Below, in pieces: positions 39,401 through 54,400 of a stretch of 64,000 nt of DNA. The stretch is from Ectocarpus siliculosus (taxonomy: Eukaryota > Sar > Phaeophyceae > Ectocarpales > Ectocarpaceae). The first letter of the stretch is position 1, and each line of letters begins with the position of its first letter. A model generated the notes under the pieces. That model was given only the letters and a program-made list of their open reading frames with translations. It ran no database searches and had not been told where the DNA came from. Made by a program: the position numbers and the translations under genes. The stretch lies in NCBI GenBank assembly GCA_000310025.1, contig FN649750.1, positions 1,260,674-1,324,673 on the forward strand. The letters run 5' to 3'.

Positions 39401-42400
39401 ACGTTTCGACAGGATAAACGCACAAAAAAGACTAGAAGCGCGGATGCTACTGTAGTGTTCTATTTCTTACAGTGCCTGGGAGCCATTCAAAAGTGCCAAT
39501 ATCATAGCGAAACATTAATGACCTCGTGAAAAAAAATGGCGTCTTCCGCTTGCTGTCATGCACGTGGATATGAGGGCAACGCGTTCGAGCTATCACCTCC
39601 TGATAGCCTTTTTTTTTAGCAAGAGATTGGAGTGGGGTTACGCGCGCTTTGGAGGTTCTCATTCCACAGAGGACATCGGATTCTCAAGTCCCAAGTCCAG
39701 CGATCCATGCTCGACGCCGTGAATTCCACCCGGATCACCTCGCCATCATCTCGCGCACCCACCTCCTTCCGTTTCCTTTGTCCCCGCAGCAGAAGCGTTG
39801 TTCGTCGAGTCATCCTGGAACAGGAAGGTTACCTCGTTCTCGGCTGGGCCAGACGAACCATCCTCCCCAGATACAACAGCAACACCCCTGTCGCCACCAC
39901 CGCTACGAAAAGCTTCGTCCTCCGGAACAGCTTCAAAGGTTCCGCGACGAAATGAGGTGCTGCTAATGCTGGGTATTCTGCTGCCGCTGTGTGTACCCTG
40001 TTGATGCGTTCAGGGACAGAAGATAACACGCGTTTCAAGCGAACGAATGGGAAAGCGAAACTGGACTCAAAAGTCCGAGACCACCTGAGATGCATTGCTT
40101 TGTGGTTTACAACCGTCCTACGTCCTCGGCATCAAGAGACAATATTGAGCTGCACTGTGTGCAGATGGACAAGTGGAAGTGCAAAGGAAGATACGTCACC
40201 AATCAAGCAGTTGCTTGATTCAGCGAATGGCCATCAAACTTTAGCTTTTGTCGCCAATGTGTACAGCCAACCATCTATCTGACACGCTGGCGTCGACCAA
40301 ATAAACACATTGCACGAGAGTATCAGGATACCGCACACAAACACACCTGTTGTTGCTGGTTCAAGTCCGCCACCGTCGCCTCACAGGCGGCGGCAACACT
40401 GGTGGCTGACTCCATGGGTTGAATGATCTTCCTAAGAGAGGCCGGACGTCTCTTATTTTTGCCGCGGTTGCTGGAACCGCTATCGATGCAGCCGTCGGAT
40501 GCGCCCCTCGTCAGTACCCGAGCTACCCCAGAGCTGCGGTTGGTTCCTGGATGTAAAAAGGTGCAGCAGAGTCACTAGTGAAGTAAAAATAGCGATGAAG
40601 TCTTCATGTCAAGGGCAAAATGTCATGCTTCTCTGGTGAGGGATGGTGGCGGCTCACGGACGCGAGAAATGGTCGGCACGGTTTTCTCCAGTTCATCCAA
40701 TCGCGCTACCCATGGCCATCGCTCAGCGTGCCGTGATGAAATCAACCTCGCCAGTGTGATCTCCCATGGCAGTACGATTCTGTTTCGTTTCAAATAACGT
40801 TCCAAGAACTTTCGCTAACAACTTTGGCCCGCGGTGGTTTCGTTCTCCTGTCGTGAAAGAACTACAAAGGCAAATCGTCATTGTTCTTGCCTTGTGGTTC
40901 GCCGTCCTCACCCTGAGAACAACCCCTCTCCGATCCCGATCCCGATCCCGGTTCTTCGGCGATGGCTTTCCTCAGTTTGGAGCGCACCCTGTGCGAAGAA
41001 AAAATCAACCAAGGTAGAACAGGAGCAACAGAATAGCGAGAACAAGAATGTAACTACGAAATTCAAAGTGGATACATTGATATCGGCATCGTGCGACCGC
41101 TTGATCGAACAGGAGTCAAAATTACAGGAATCTACTCTCCGAAGGTTTAGACCACTGACGTTCTCGATTCGGGGCTCAGCCTCTTCCAAGTACGATGCTG
41201 ATCCCGAAACAGCCAAGTCACGCTGCCAATCACGTAGGCCCGGTGATAGTAGCAAGTCAAAGATAAAGTAGGAACACAACAATGCAGCCCTAGATGACGG
41301 AGAGAGCGGTGCAATACGCTGTAGCCATTCTCTCCGTCATCCGGTCAGCAGTGAGCGACGTCATATTTCGTAGCTCCAACCAGTGCAACGGGAGCTGGTT
41401 TCCCTCAAGGACAAGCGAATGTGCTGGGGGCATGTTCCAGAAAAACAAACAGCACTGAAACCTCAAGGGACAAAATCAAACAGAAGGGGAAGGCCAAAGC
41501 AACAGAGGGGACAAAACAAGAACGGGAAGCGCAAACAACGTTCAGAAACGCCCAACGGAGACCGGGATGAATAGACCACAATGTGTAACATTCATGCACG
41601 GAATAGAGCGGAAAATACAGAAATACAACAAAAAAATACAACATGTGACATCAAGAAGTGAGAGGTCTGTCCCTCACGGTGATGAATTGGCCGATGAGCT
41701 TTGCCGAGCAGCACCGGTAACCGATGACTGCTGCCCTTCTTCTGCTGACGGCTCGGCATTGTCGCTGGTGGTTTCGGCAGCTACTGCTCCAGCTGGTGGC
41801 GAACCTCCCCTATCCGTTGGTCCTCGAAATCCTTGCACCCTCCCTTTTGTCGCGTCGTCCCCCTCTCGGAATGGCGGCGAGAAGCTGTCGAGACCTTCGG
41901 CCCCCCTGATGTTGTTTGGGTCATCGTCGTTGGTAGTGCCGCTGCTTACGTCATCGTCTCCAGCATTGTGGTGGCCTTCTTGTCGAGTGTTACATGTCTC
42001 AGGTATGATGCCAAGCTTACCGTCAGCGCCTCGAAACCCTGTTTTCAAGCAGAGAGAGGGCAGGGACGATTGGACGCAGGCATGCAGTGACACGAGGAGG
42101 TGTGTTCAAACGGAGACAGGGCAGCGAAGATTGACAGCGGGCATGCACAGCAGTGATGTGAAATGCGTTCATATAGAGAGGTTGCAGCGACGAATGAATG
42201 ACAGCAGGCATGCACAGTGATATGAGATGCACACCCCGGCGTCAACATGCGACAGCCTTAACAGGAGTTAACATCCGACAGGGAAAAAGACAGCAGCAGA
42301 GCCAAAACCCGAACCTAGGCCTGGACATACTGTAGGTCGCCTCTAAAAGTGAAAAACGTTGGTCCCAAACGGTTGGTGAGGCGTACCCACAAGCAAGAGT

Positions 42401-45400
42401 GAAAAACACACCCGACGTGCTGACCATACTTTCGGGGGCAAACCGGCCCAGAGCTATGCCAGGCACCTGGCGTTGCCTTCCGTCTGCTTCGCCATTGGCC
42501 GCAAGTTGAGAGATAGCATGACGACTCCAAAACCGAATGAAACCGAGAAGTAATTCAAATGGTGTCAACGAAGAGGAATCTTGATGAACCCATTAATGCC
42601 TCAGGGAGATCGGCGCTTTCGTTCATGGAAAAAAGAGCTCTACCACGGGACGAAGACTTCTTCACAGCCGGAAAAAACATTTTTCACGGGAAGGGAAAAC
42701 ATTCCAATGCTCCACTCACGTGGTGAGCTGGATGGGAGCGGGCTGATGACCGGACTCGCTCCCGCCCGCGAGCCGCCACCGCCGCCGCCGCCGCCGATGC
42801 TGCTTCGCCCTTTTCCGGATGAGGAGGCTTGGCTCTGGCTGAGGTGGATGAGGTAGTCCGGGTGCTTGTTGAAGGACGAGATGAAAGGGTTCACCGTGTA
42901 GGGCACGGGGACGTAGGCGAACGCAACGACGTCGAGGTCTTCCTGCAAACGGGCGAGGCGTTTCGTCGGGTGGGCAGAGCGGCGTTCGACAGCGAAAGAA
43001 GGGGCAAGAAACGTACACGGGTGACGGGGGAGAATGCGCACACAGAGATCTCGCAGCATGAATGAGGTGTTGTCCGGATGTTTTAGATGGTCTGGGAAAT
43101 CGCTGAAGGCTGCAAGTCAGGGTCGCGTGGGAGGTCTAGATCTCTCTGCACATAGTACTTTGGACAGCAGACCCGCAACGTTTGTCAGGGGAAAAGGTGC
43201 AACGTTGGCAGATCGATAAGGTCGTGAAGTGGTAGGGATTGTTGCAGCGTTGGCAGGAACGAAAAAGAGCAAAACCGACGGGAAACAACGAATACAAAGT
43301 GGTACGGTCACTGGCTGAAGAGTAGGTAGCAACGCAGGTATGTCGAGGCATAGGCAGTACGGTCAGCAGCGACAGAAACAACAGTTAATCCATGAACAAG
43401 TACGAGTACGCCGCCATCTGGAGCGTACGCTGACGCCTGCTTCATAAACCACCAGAACTGTGCAGATTTACAACCACCACGTTAGAAATGCTGGGAAAAA
43501 CATTTCTAGAGAGAATGCGTCCAGAATCCAAATAATTGTAGAACGAGGTTTCGTAGCTGCGAATGGAGGGCCTACCAACAAAGCTGGGGCAGGAGAGCAA
43601 GCCCTCTACCGGGTTTCGCCGACGAGGCTGGGATCGAGACCCGACGGACCCACCGTAGGAGGGTACAGTAGTAGTTCCGGTATATCCCGAATAGCGCCGT
43701 TCCCGACAAAAAGCGGCCTTGCTTCCTTGCCACAAGAACCTAGTCCACTCCTATTTTGCGATCCGGGACCTTCCGCCAATAGCGCAGGTCCCAGTATGAC
43801 ATGGCTGAGTTTTATCTGTCACCATACCGCGATATTGTGGGACCACTGCTGAACTAGTGATGCACCGCATCGCTTACCAAGCTCCACTGCTGGTGCATGC
43901 CGAGGATGGTCTTGCGGAGGGTGGCCGGCAGGTTCGAAATGGCGCTCCCATCCCAGTAGTCTCGACACATGCCCAGCACAATGGATGGGTTCCCTGCCAT
44001 GTGGTGCAGGTTTAGAATGCGTCAAGCGACGTGTTGAATTGATGAGAATGTGGGTTGCCCCGATTCCGAGATATTCTGATGTGCTGTATTGTACAAAACA
44101 TGAGTAACGGACCGGTCACCTCTGGAGCCATGACTCAACACACCGTCGGGAGATCAGGACAAGAGCATGCCAGAAGGGCTACCTTTAACAGACATGCGCG
44201 TGTTGGCTAAACTAAGCCACATTCCGGAAACGAAAGCGATCCTCCGGAGACCGGCGGACATGAACCGACGACGGTGTTTTGAACGACAAGACAACGACAC
44301 ACGCAACTCATGAGCCATTCAGAAAGGTTGTTGGACGAGGTTTGGAATACAATGGCCGCCTGCGCTACACGACAAACGTCCATTGTTTAATTCCCAGACA
44401 ACGACTCGAGGAAATCCGGGCAAACAGCTGTGCGCGGACAACTTCCAGATGGAATTTTTGCGGTGTATGTCATCACACCACCGCCGTTCCAAACTCTTAT
44501 ATTCATGAGGCACATTCATTCTATAGTTGCCCAGTTGTGAAAAATCACCACACGCGCGGCATCACCTTGACTGAGTAGTTGCAGAGCGCCCGACCGTCTT
44601 TCTTGAGCCATGACGCTCGTCAGGTGCGGCTGAATCGTGCCCCGTCTTCGGGATTCGTCTTGCCCTGGTACAACGCGCAAGGCACAGTGGACAGCGATCA
44701 TCAAGGCAGAAAACATGAATACTTCGAAGAACGTCGTTCGATCGAAGGGCCGTGTTGTCTAATCTATCCCGACCCTGATGCCCATGACGCTGCCAGCTTA
44801 AAAGACGAGGGGAACGAACAGACACCAGTTTGCCCTTGGCAGTGAATGAAACTGGCTACAACATGTTTCAGCATCGGTGCGTCGCCTTCATTTGCTCGAC
44901 CAAATAATGAGATCGTGAATCCCAGTGGAACCGTTATTTACTGTTCACATTTTACGTTAGCAGTTGTACTTTACTCAGTGGGAAGGGCGCTTGTCACGAA
45001 GGGAGACAAAAAAGAGAATTGCCTCCTTCTCATGTTCTTCTCATTGTCTCGCCTTGCGCGTGCGTGTCTTCCGTCGCCCTGCTTGCCGCCAGCTTGGGGT
45101 TGATGACGTGGATGCGCCGCCTCTCGCGAAACATCCCCCTTCGAATCGAACAAACCGCAAAACGGCAAAAACTAAAAATGGGGTAGAGTTTAGAAATAGA
45201 AAGCAAGGGTGTGTTGGAGGAGTCCATGGAAAAACTCAGAGTTTTCACAACGTCGAACACTACGCCCCAGATGGAGGACGGTGGAGAACATCCCAAGGAT
45301 TTACCGAACCGTGTGCGGGGGGCCTAAAGCGTTCGTGAGACACACACATTGACTGCTTGAAATAGACGCTTTTACATCAAACATTTATCTACACCCGCAC

Positions 45401-48400
45401 CACTGAAACGTCACCAACACGTGGGCAAACTGCTGCATGCGCACGTGATGTAAGAATCGCAGATGGCTTTGATGCCCGATTCCGGGACAAGAACAGAGTG
45501 GAGACCGAGGCGGAAGGACCCCGCCAAGCGCAAACCCGCCAACTTTGTGAGTGCCTTAAGTTGGTGACAGGCGTGTGCCACCTTCTCTTCCAAACCACCG
45601 CCTCACCGGTGACACCCCAGCCGCCGCCGAAGTGGCGGGACATCGTCCGGCGGGCATACGGACCGACCCGCGAGATCGTCTAGATTCGGAGTCGTTGTCT
45701 GGGACTTCGGGCTAGAAACCGGGACAAGCTATGGCCTACTCGATGCCCGTCACCCGCATCCCTTGTGGTTCCCTTTTCGACAGGGGTGAAGGGACTCGCT
45801 CCTCGTTAGTCGTTTCCACGCAGAGCCACCACAAACTGCCCGCATGCATCCTCACCTTGGTGCACAATCAGCCGCGATTTCTCCACACACAGCCACCACG
45901 CTGTCCACATACATAATCACTTTGGTGTACAATCAGCCGGGGTTTCTCTCATTCCCACACCGAATGCCCACACGCATACTTACTTATTGAGACACATATG
46001 AGCTTGGGTTCTCCCTGCCGCACCTGTCCGCAGCGCAGAAACCGATCGCCTCGGACAGATCCGCGAGGTGTTCCATCGGCTGGTCGTCCCGCACGTGGTC
46101 CAACAACGCCGGACAGGGGGAGTTCTGGGTCTGCGAGCTGCGTCACAGCCCAATGATACCCCGAAATAGAGTAGAATGTTGGGCGCGATGTGGGGGGTTA
46201 AGATAAGTGTGTGTTTGTGCTTTCGCTCTGTTCAAAGAAAAAATGTACTGGTCCAGAGAAAAGAAACGGGGACGGTTCGAAGAGCTTCTAAAGAACAAGA
46301 TGTCGAAGCGATCATATTTCGCTCATTTCCAAGGCAAACGGTCCTCCCCCATGTGGCCCCTGACATTCTCGCCAGCTGTGGGATTTAATTACCCGGCAAC
46401 GATTGTACAATATGTCTACATCTATCCCCTTGCTCGATAGGAATAGTTCAAGGCTTCCTTCCCCAGCCGGTGGCTCTCAAGCACCGCAGGAAACACCGAT
46501 CGGCGCTCACCTACACTGCAAGAGAGAATGCTGGTGCTGCAGACCCAAACGGATACATGGCCGTCTCAACGTTGGAAAGGATACCTTACCTCCCACAAAT
46601 CCGACAAAAAAAAAACAGACGTATGTGCATGAAAATACGTATGTGGGATATCTCACGCTTGGGTGGACTGAAGAGAACGGCCTTCGGCGAGTACAGGGCT
46701 GCTGAGAACGGATCTCCTCTTGGTTTGCTGCCGAGGTTGCTGTACCAGAAATCGATGCAGAAGGAAAGGGCAGGTTATTAAAGGCGTAGGCAGAGGCGTA
46801 GACAATACAACCCGAGGCTTATTGAACAAATTCGATTTTGCAAACCTCTATGTTGGGACGACACGGTCTTGCTTGGTTGAGGCTCCCCCGAGAAACAACG
46901 ACACGCCAAACAACAACACCAACAACATCATACCTAAAAAACGTTTAACGGAATCTAATGAACGCGCAGATGAGCGAGGACGGAACAGAGACAAACCCTA
47001 CGCAACAAGGTTTTGGCTCTCGAGTAGAGACAGACGACTCACGTTGGTTGTTACATGCTTCACTTTCGATGGCATTCTCTCACATGCGTTGCAGGATTAA
47101 CACGGATGCTGTTGTGCTGTCTTGCTACCATAAACGATGACGCTAGATGTTGGTGTTTGCTGCTGGTCCTGTTGTCATTTTCGCCGCTATCCTTTTCGTT
47201 ACCATTGTCGCTACCGCTGTCGGTATATGCGTAATGAAACAAATGTCCCGATATCTGTCCAGTATACCCCCCTCCTAATCTTCAGCGTGCAAAATCTGAT
47301 CTCCCTGAAGAAGCACAGGAGTGACACCAGAGGCCCATTGAAAGCCGAAACGGCTCTGCAAAAGGCGGTTTTACAAAAAATCTCACAAAAACCAGAAGCA
47401 GAAAATCTAAGCATGCCGTTGTACAAAACCGGGGGGCAGGGAGTTTTAAGAGCAACCTTAGTTCAAAACTTTGTGAGAGGAATCTTAACTCCTACCTCCG
47501 GATTCTTCTCGGCAAGCAAGCAGGTAAGGCCGATAGGCTTGAGGGCGGGGAGGTGTGTCCACCAGTGCGGGTCTTCGAAGCGAACCCCTTTCTTGCCCTG
47601 CTGGGTGTGCATGTCGAGGACGGTCCCGGTGCTGACACCGGCGTCGTTGACCTGCTTGACAAAAGTCCAAACCAATGCCAAACCGGTTTGAAACATTGCT
47701 AAGTATAAATTATTTCGAAAGCCCGTACATGTTCTCTACGAAATGTGAGCAGAAAGGCACGCCAAGGACGAGGATACCGTAGGTGATACAATATAGCACA
47801 CCCTGGACCGATCTTCCAAGCTCGATTGCTCCACAGCCAAGCTTGTGCCAGTACCAAAAATGTTGGGTTTGGCAACATCTCGTTGACGGCTTTCCGTCGA
47901 CGTATCGGGATTTCTCGGCAGCCCCTTGGTTGTGAGACAGTTGAGTTTTGCAAGTCGGTCGAAGGGGAGGTGCCATCTCTCCGCCTCTTACGGTGGTTCT
48001 GCTACAGCCACCGGTGTCATTGTCCTGCCCGCGCGTGTCTCTCCAGGAATCAGCGCAAAACGTAGTGCGATAGTGTTCGTGGCGACGGAACAGAGTCGTT
48101 TGTTCGTGCGTGGGAGGTGCGCCTAGAGGTCAGAACAGGCTCTCGCAGCGGGAGTTGACAACCGCAGCGGCAAAGTAAAACCTCACAGACTGCCGCACAA
48201 CAGCGTCAGCTACAGCAGCAGATCCCGGAAAACAACAACATTAACACCACCACCACCAACAGCAACAATACTGCCAACGTACACACCTTGGAGTCTACCA
48301 GGAAAACCTCCTTGATGGCCGAGGTTGGCTCGCACACCGTGTCCTCGTCCAGCATGCATAGCGTGGTGACAGCACCGAGGCGCTCGACCAGACCGCACCC

Positions 48401-51400
48401 CAACATCGGCACGGGCAAGAAGCTATCTTGACACCACTGCTTTCGGCGCCGCTGTCGCCGCTGCTGCCGTAGCATCTGGCGTTGTTGTCCCTCTGAGGAG
48501 AGTAGTGCAAGTACAGCATCGGCGACGTTCGTGAGACGAAACTAGGCCCAAGGTTAACAATGTACAAAATTGCCGAGAATCAAGCACGGTTGACGGATGT
48601 TCGCCGTTCCTGAGCACATTCTCCTAGGAACCGTGTCCCTCATTCCCTTCAAGTGTTTCCTTGCGTACCCTACAAGCGCGCAGTGGCGCCGCCACGTCTA
48701 GGGATCGGTTCGTGCGGGGTATCGAACAGAGGCGAGAACGTTCCGCAATGCAAAAGACAACCACCACAGCACACGAAAGGTAGGTTTCCGCTGCCGTTCG
48801 TCGCCAGTGGCTTAGTTTGGGGGCTAGGTCGGCGAGGTGGAAACTCTAGGAAATTAGTCATCGACCATTCATCTAGTACCTCAGCCACCCGGAGAAATAC
48901 GAACGAACAGGACGGAATAACTTTCACTCACCGCCCCCACCGGCATCGACGTCATCCTGTTGTTCCCCGACAGCCGCCGCCCCGCCGCCAATACACAGGT
49001 TGCGCCACCGCCCCACACTCCAGCCCATCGAACCACTACTATTCCATCCCGACCCCGCACCACTAGACCGCCGCCGCCGCCGCCATGAGGCGAACGGAAT
49101 GAAACCCTGCTCCCTGCTTCCAGCCATGACATCGATCGAGGGCACCCCGCCGTGGTCGCTGCTTCTCGCAGCAGGCTCTCCGGGACTGGGCTCGGCTGAC
49201 CTTCGAGCCGCTTCCGCTGCGGCGCGCCCGGCTTCTATGTCGCTGGGCTCCGGGCCGGAGGAATCCGCTGGGCGCACAGCGTTCGTGGCGGGTGCCGCTG
49301 CCGGCGATACCGATGCCGGCGTCACCGCATCCTGTGAACGACGGTGGCGGCACATTCGACTCTTGGTCCCGCATCGCCACCTGAAAACGGGGGGGGTAGA
49401 AATAAGCGCGCGCGCGTAGTTCCGTGTAGCAGAGGGCAAGCTCCGAGGACAGACACTTCTGGCCTTGAGATAGACAGGCCGGCGTCCGTTGATGCAAAGC
49501 AGCCGATCCGCGCCTCCCTCTCCGAAAGCTTCGGCTACTAGAAATGGTCTCCCACAGCTGAACATCTTGCTACGAGCGAGGCACGACTACGTCAAGGCTC
49601 TAATAGCTCTCTGGCGTTGCACGGAAAAGCATGTATCACCGCGCTATTCGAATACCCCCATGGCATCTGGGCCCGAGACAGTGAAACATGCAACATACCG
49701 TATTGTATTCCAAACTTTTGCACGAAGGGTTGGTGGGAGCTTCTGAGCCTTCAATCACTACCTCCAGACTCATTTCGAGGCTTGCCTGTGGAGAGCCATG
49801 GAAACGCACCCGGTCTCTTCAAAACCACCGACATGGAAACGGCACGGGGTAAAGCAAAAAAACACATAATGTCGCTTTCGACTGTACATCACCTCGCGGT
49901 TAGGACGGCACAAAGGTAAGCCCGAGCCTTCCGCCACGACACGGTGTGTGACGTTCCGGAGAACACCTCTTCGCGTTCCTCGGCGTCCATCTGGTCGAAC
50001 TCGTCCACGATCTCGTCCGGGTCCGGCTCTCCTGATGATTGAGATTTCGTCGCACCTGCAGCAGCGGCACCTGCGGCGGCGCTCCCTTTCGCCTCCCTGA
50101 TGATTTCCAGTAAAACCACGGTGAGCCCGGGGGGGGTTGGGGGCGGCGGAAGACAGCTCATATATGGCGATACGAAATGTTGAGTGAGATGTACGTTCCT
50201 TGAAAGGGAAAACGGTTCTGCACTGCCGCTCCGTCTGGCCGCGGCATAGTATCGTCACAGAGTCATCCCCGGTGTTTCGTCAAGATAAGAGCGCGCTGAG
50301 TCGATGTCAACAATCCAAGCGAGAGATTGCTCGTTGTGGAACGTGCATCTTCATCGGAATTCACTCACCACGGCAGGCAGTGAAAACGCCTCACGTCACA
50401 GAGCTACTGTAGCCACCACAGGCCGTTTCACGGATGGGATGTACTACATAGCTTCCTAGGTGTTGACCTCAGCCAACGATCTTCATGACTAATCAAAATG
50501 AAGAGAACACACACCAGTAACAACGCGGCAGTGACCACCAACACCCCGATGGGCTCAGAATACAACAGGCCACGTGCGCTCACAGCATCACCACCAACCA
50601 AGTGTGTACCTTTTTAAGTCCGCACTCCGATAGAACCCCCGACATGGTTAGGATTCCTTCGCTCGGATTGACGATCATAACATATACCCCCCGTGAGCGG
50701 TCAAACCTGTTACGCCTTAGCGTTAGCTCAAGGAAGGCCAGAACGCGGGCCGTCGCCACCGCTTCCCCGGCGGCGACGTAGATTGGCAGAGACATGGGGA
50801 GGAGGCACACGGCGACCTGACACGCAGGGTCCGGATCCGTAGAACGTGGAGTCCAACCGAGCGCGAAAGGGAAAGAGTCAGGGTCAGAGACAATCGGTGA
50901 TTAGGATAGGGTTGGGGATAGAGACACCTGGAGTAGGGATAGGATAGGGAGGGCACAGACGTGTAACGCTGACCGAAAATTGGCCGCTATCTTGTTTCGG
51001 TCAAACGGCGTAGCAAGATGAAAAATTCCCATATTCTAAGCAGCAATGCTGGTTCTTGCTTTTTCGGCGATCAGCTTGGCTGACGTACATCGGCACAACT
51101 GTGGGACCCCCATTGTGCGGTAACTTCTCCGAAGACAGACTGCCAACGTTAACACAGGATGCTAAGGGGGAGAATGAGAGTCACCCCCACTGCACAGCCA
51201 ATCAGTGCATGGTCGAAAACACCAGAATTACAATGGCCTGATGTAGCTGCGTACAGCCAATGCTGCACGGACAATGAGGGCAGGAACTCGCCCGCCCGCC
51301 GGGGCCAAAATAACCAGGATGAAAACGCCCATCCCGTCTGCACACCCTTCGCAGACTGCTGCGTTGCGTGGACACACCCCGGGCTTGTTGACTCAATAGA

Positions 51401-54400
51401 TGCTGCAAGCGACATATATTATAGACACGGTTCATGCCGTGCACAGCACACGTGGGTGGACCTGCCGGCGGCGACGAATACACATTTCATCGCGAAATCA
51501 ATATTGGTGTCCTTGACACCACCTATTGTATTCACCCAGTCACCGGGGCTATCTAGGCATGTTTGGATCCACGTCGGGTTGCACCAACTCCTTGAGCTCC
51601 GCAATGTTTCCGTCTTTCATGCTCTCCTTCTCTCTGATCTGAGAAACATCGTTAACACATGACAGCAGCCACTGCATGTGGCAGTTGTGCACTAGTGTGT
51701 ATACACCTGCGCCAAACAACTATCGAATGACTTCCCCACCATGCTTGACGCGTGGTGTCGCATAACGACGAAGAGAATACTGCAGAGGGCTTCTCCGCGA
51801 GCGGAGAACCGTACCGATGCCGTGAACGCGCTGGGTAGAGTTCGGACAGCTTGTTGGTGAATGCCAACGGCCAATCACACATACCTGGCCTGGAACCACG
51901 AACAGGTAGAGCGCCCAGTCGCCCCTCGAACCGTCGGCCAGCAACAATCGAAGGCCCCCGATCGCTGCCGCTAGCAAAGACATGACCAGCACCGCGCTGT
52001 AGCACCTCCGGCCGGCCGCCCTGACGCGCTCGCGTAGCAGGGAAGTCCGGCGAATCGCAGCCGTCGCCACCGCCGGCGGCGGAGAGAGCGACAGCTGAGA
52101 CCGATCAAAGGGCGGGGGTTGGCGTAGTCCTTTTTTACTTATGGAAGTTATGTTTCCACTGACCACGTGGTATCTCTTTCGAGAAGGTGCAACCGTTCCG
52201 AGCCTCACAGAAGCACGACCAAAACTATCGGGTTTACTGGGGTGAAGGAGACGCGGTGGGAAATACTTCAGAAGCAACCCGATTCGACGCATGATGCATG
52301 TGTCCTGTACGCAGCATGAATTGACGAGGAACTAGCGCAAATAGCTCACTCGATGAACTTGTTCGTTGGTAGTATGTTGAAACAAAGGACTTTTTGCGCA
52401 GAACGACACATGGCCGATAGCGACCAGGTCGGGGTATAAAAAGTTCCTCCGACACAAACTTTGCCAAACAATATCGCCAAGTTCGGCCATACATGAAAAC
52501 TAGCAAGCGAAATGTGCTAGCAAAAATTGCCAGGACCAACACTGAACACCTCGAACGGACACTCCGACCATGTTGGAGCTCCACAGATCCGAAGCCAGGT
52601 ATCAAACACAGGAGGGGCCGAGCCAACACGACCTGCGCCGTGGGCACGGTCATGCGGCAAAAATCTGCCTCTAGCGGGCTGTTGCTGCTGCGAGTTCCAA
52701 CATCTACCTGCTGTACCACTGCTCCGTCCAGAGACAGAATGCCAGCAGCTTGCTGCGCAATAATACACACACGACACAACATGCGTACAGGTCACTTTCA
52801 CAAACCATCCGACGGTCGCATCGCTCACGCCCTTGCAACACGGGCACAGATCGCGAGAAACTTCAAGATGGTTGCCCAGGATTGGCTCAGGTCGCTTGAC
52901 CCGCGGCTGTCGGCCAGCTGTTGTTGCTGTGTCTCTCTTGCTACAAAGTCAAGTTCATCTCAACTGTTTTCTGGTGCCTGGTCGTAATGTACCCCGCTCA
53001 CTTCCGACGTGGAAGTTCTGCAGGCTTGAGATGATTGAGAGTGTGACGGTGGGCAAGTGGTGCTCCTGCCGCACATCTATATGTATCACACCTTCTCTAC
53101 GCTGTGCTGGTCTCTGCGGCGGTTGATATGCTCGTCGCCAGGTGAATACATGTGTACCGCATTCGATCCCTCTTGCCAATGTGCGTGTATGCGTCCGCAA
53201 AATGTGAATTTCACTCTGCGAACGATGCAGAAAGACCTCAAAATTTCTTTAAATTGACCGGTACAACATAGAATTAGCAAGGTCCTATTCTTGCGCAAAC
53301 GGTATAAAGAGCGTGCTGCTGCTTTTTCAGCAAACAAAACTCTCTCTGAAGCACATCCTGCCAAATGTTCAATTTCAAATATGTACTCCGTATTTTGGGA
53401 TTCGCTTGGGCCAAGAGGTTTCTGGTGTCGAACGACGTTTGAACATACAGACAACAACACGCGCCAACAACACGACACGACAGCAGCAGCAGCAGCAACA
53501 GCAACAGCAACAACAACAGCAGTAACAGCAACAACTCACCGATTTCGATAGAAATCGGGCACGATGGTTACCATTCTCGTCACAAACAGACAAGGCCTGA
53601 CACAACAAAGGTGCCCGGGACTAGAGATCGACGCCCACAAGGACCTCAGCGGGGGATGGCACCCAGACTATGGCCGCACAACGACACAAAACACCCATCG
53701 ACCGGGCTTGCGAGGTCGGCTGGGTGGTAAGGCACTAGAGCGGGCAATAAGGACTACGAAGAAGTCTAGATTGACGACACACTGATGACTGACCTTGAGG
53801 TGAGCATCGAGCGGGGTTTCTAGCAGGCGGTAGCACCGCATGTCGCCGCACAGCAGGAGCAGGGCCGGCGAGGTGGCCGGCACCATGGTCTTCCGGCTGA
53901 AGTGCTCGCGAGCTACAGGTCGCACGTGGATATCCTGTCCTCTGACAACCTGGCAGAGAGGATGGCGGGCATGCTGGATTTTCTTCTTGTGAACGCGAAC
54001 CAACAGGTCTTGATATTTCGTGATTTCCTTCGGAGAAGCATGTAAAAAGTATAACGGCGGACGTGCACCGTATGCGGTTCCGGATAGATATGCCTCCCGT
54101 ATGCCATGCAGGGCGGTGGTCGACAACAAAAATCTTTTTTGGCCAATTGACCTCTTCCTAAAGAACCGCATCGTACACGATGCAATTCACTCAGGGCTCA
54201 CACTTGTTGCCGCAATGCTTTATTGGATGGTGATGGAAACCGCCGAAAGGCAACCATCCTCGTTTCCCGTCCGTATCGGAAACAGCAGTAGAGCAGTTAT
54301 CGTCTGTACGATGTTGCTTTCCCAATCCACACCACGTACTGACTCTGAATCTTGTGGCAGCAGCTTGGGCAATCAAAATGAGGCACTAAAATGCCCGGCA

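Noticed and set aside
39063-39455. Plus-strand frame of 130 codons starting MAPPPPPSPPPPP
   Set aside because: It begins in a GGT/CCG simple repeat and lies inside the large minus-strand gene, with no splice support.
45394-45690. Open minus-strand frames containing VAHACHQLKALTKLAG and SRVGPYARRTMSRHF as possible TMEM94-like exons
   Set aside because: Neither gives the required entry phase 2 and exit phase 1. The exon at 45053-45138 fits both phases and the conserved alignment.
48932-49565. Two alternative long minus-strand frames (144 and 213 codons)
   Set aside because: Only the frame entered from exon 49893-50096 at phase 2 and leaving at phase 1 fits; it is included as exon 48932-49380. 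The other is a shadow.
52517-52828. Open frames on both strands of about 100 codons inside a TMEM94-like intron
   Set aside because: The flanking exons 53794-53949 and 51885-52094 join in phase 0 to a product that follows the TMEM94 order without extra sequence.
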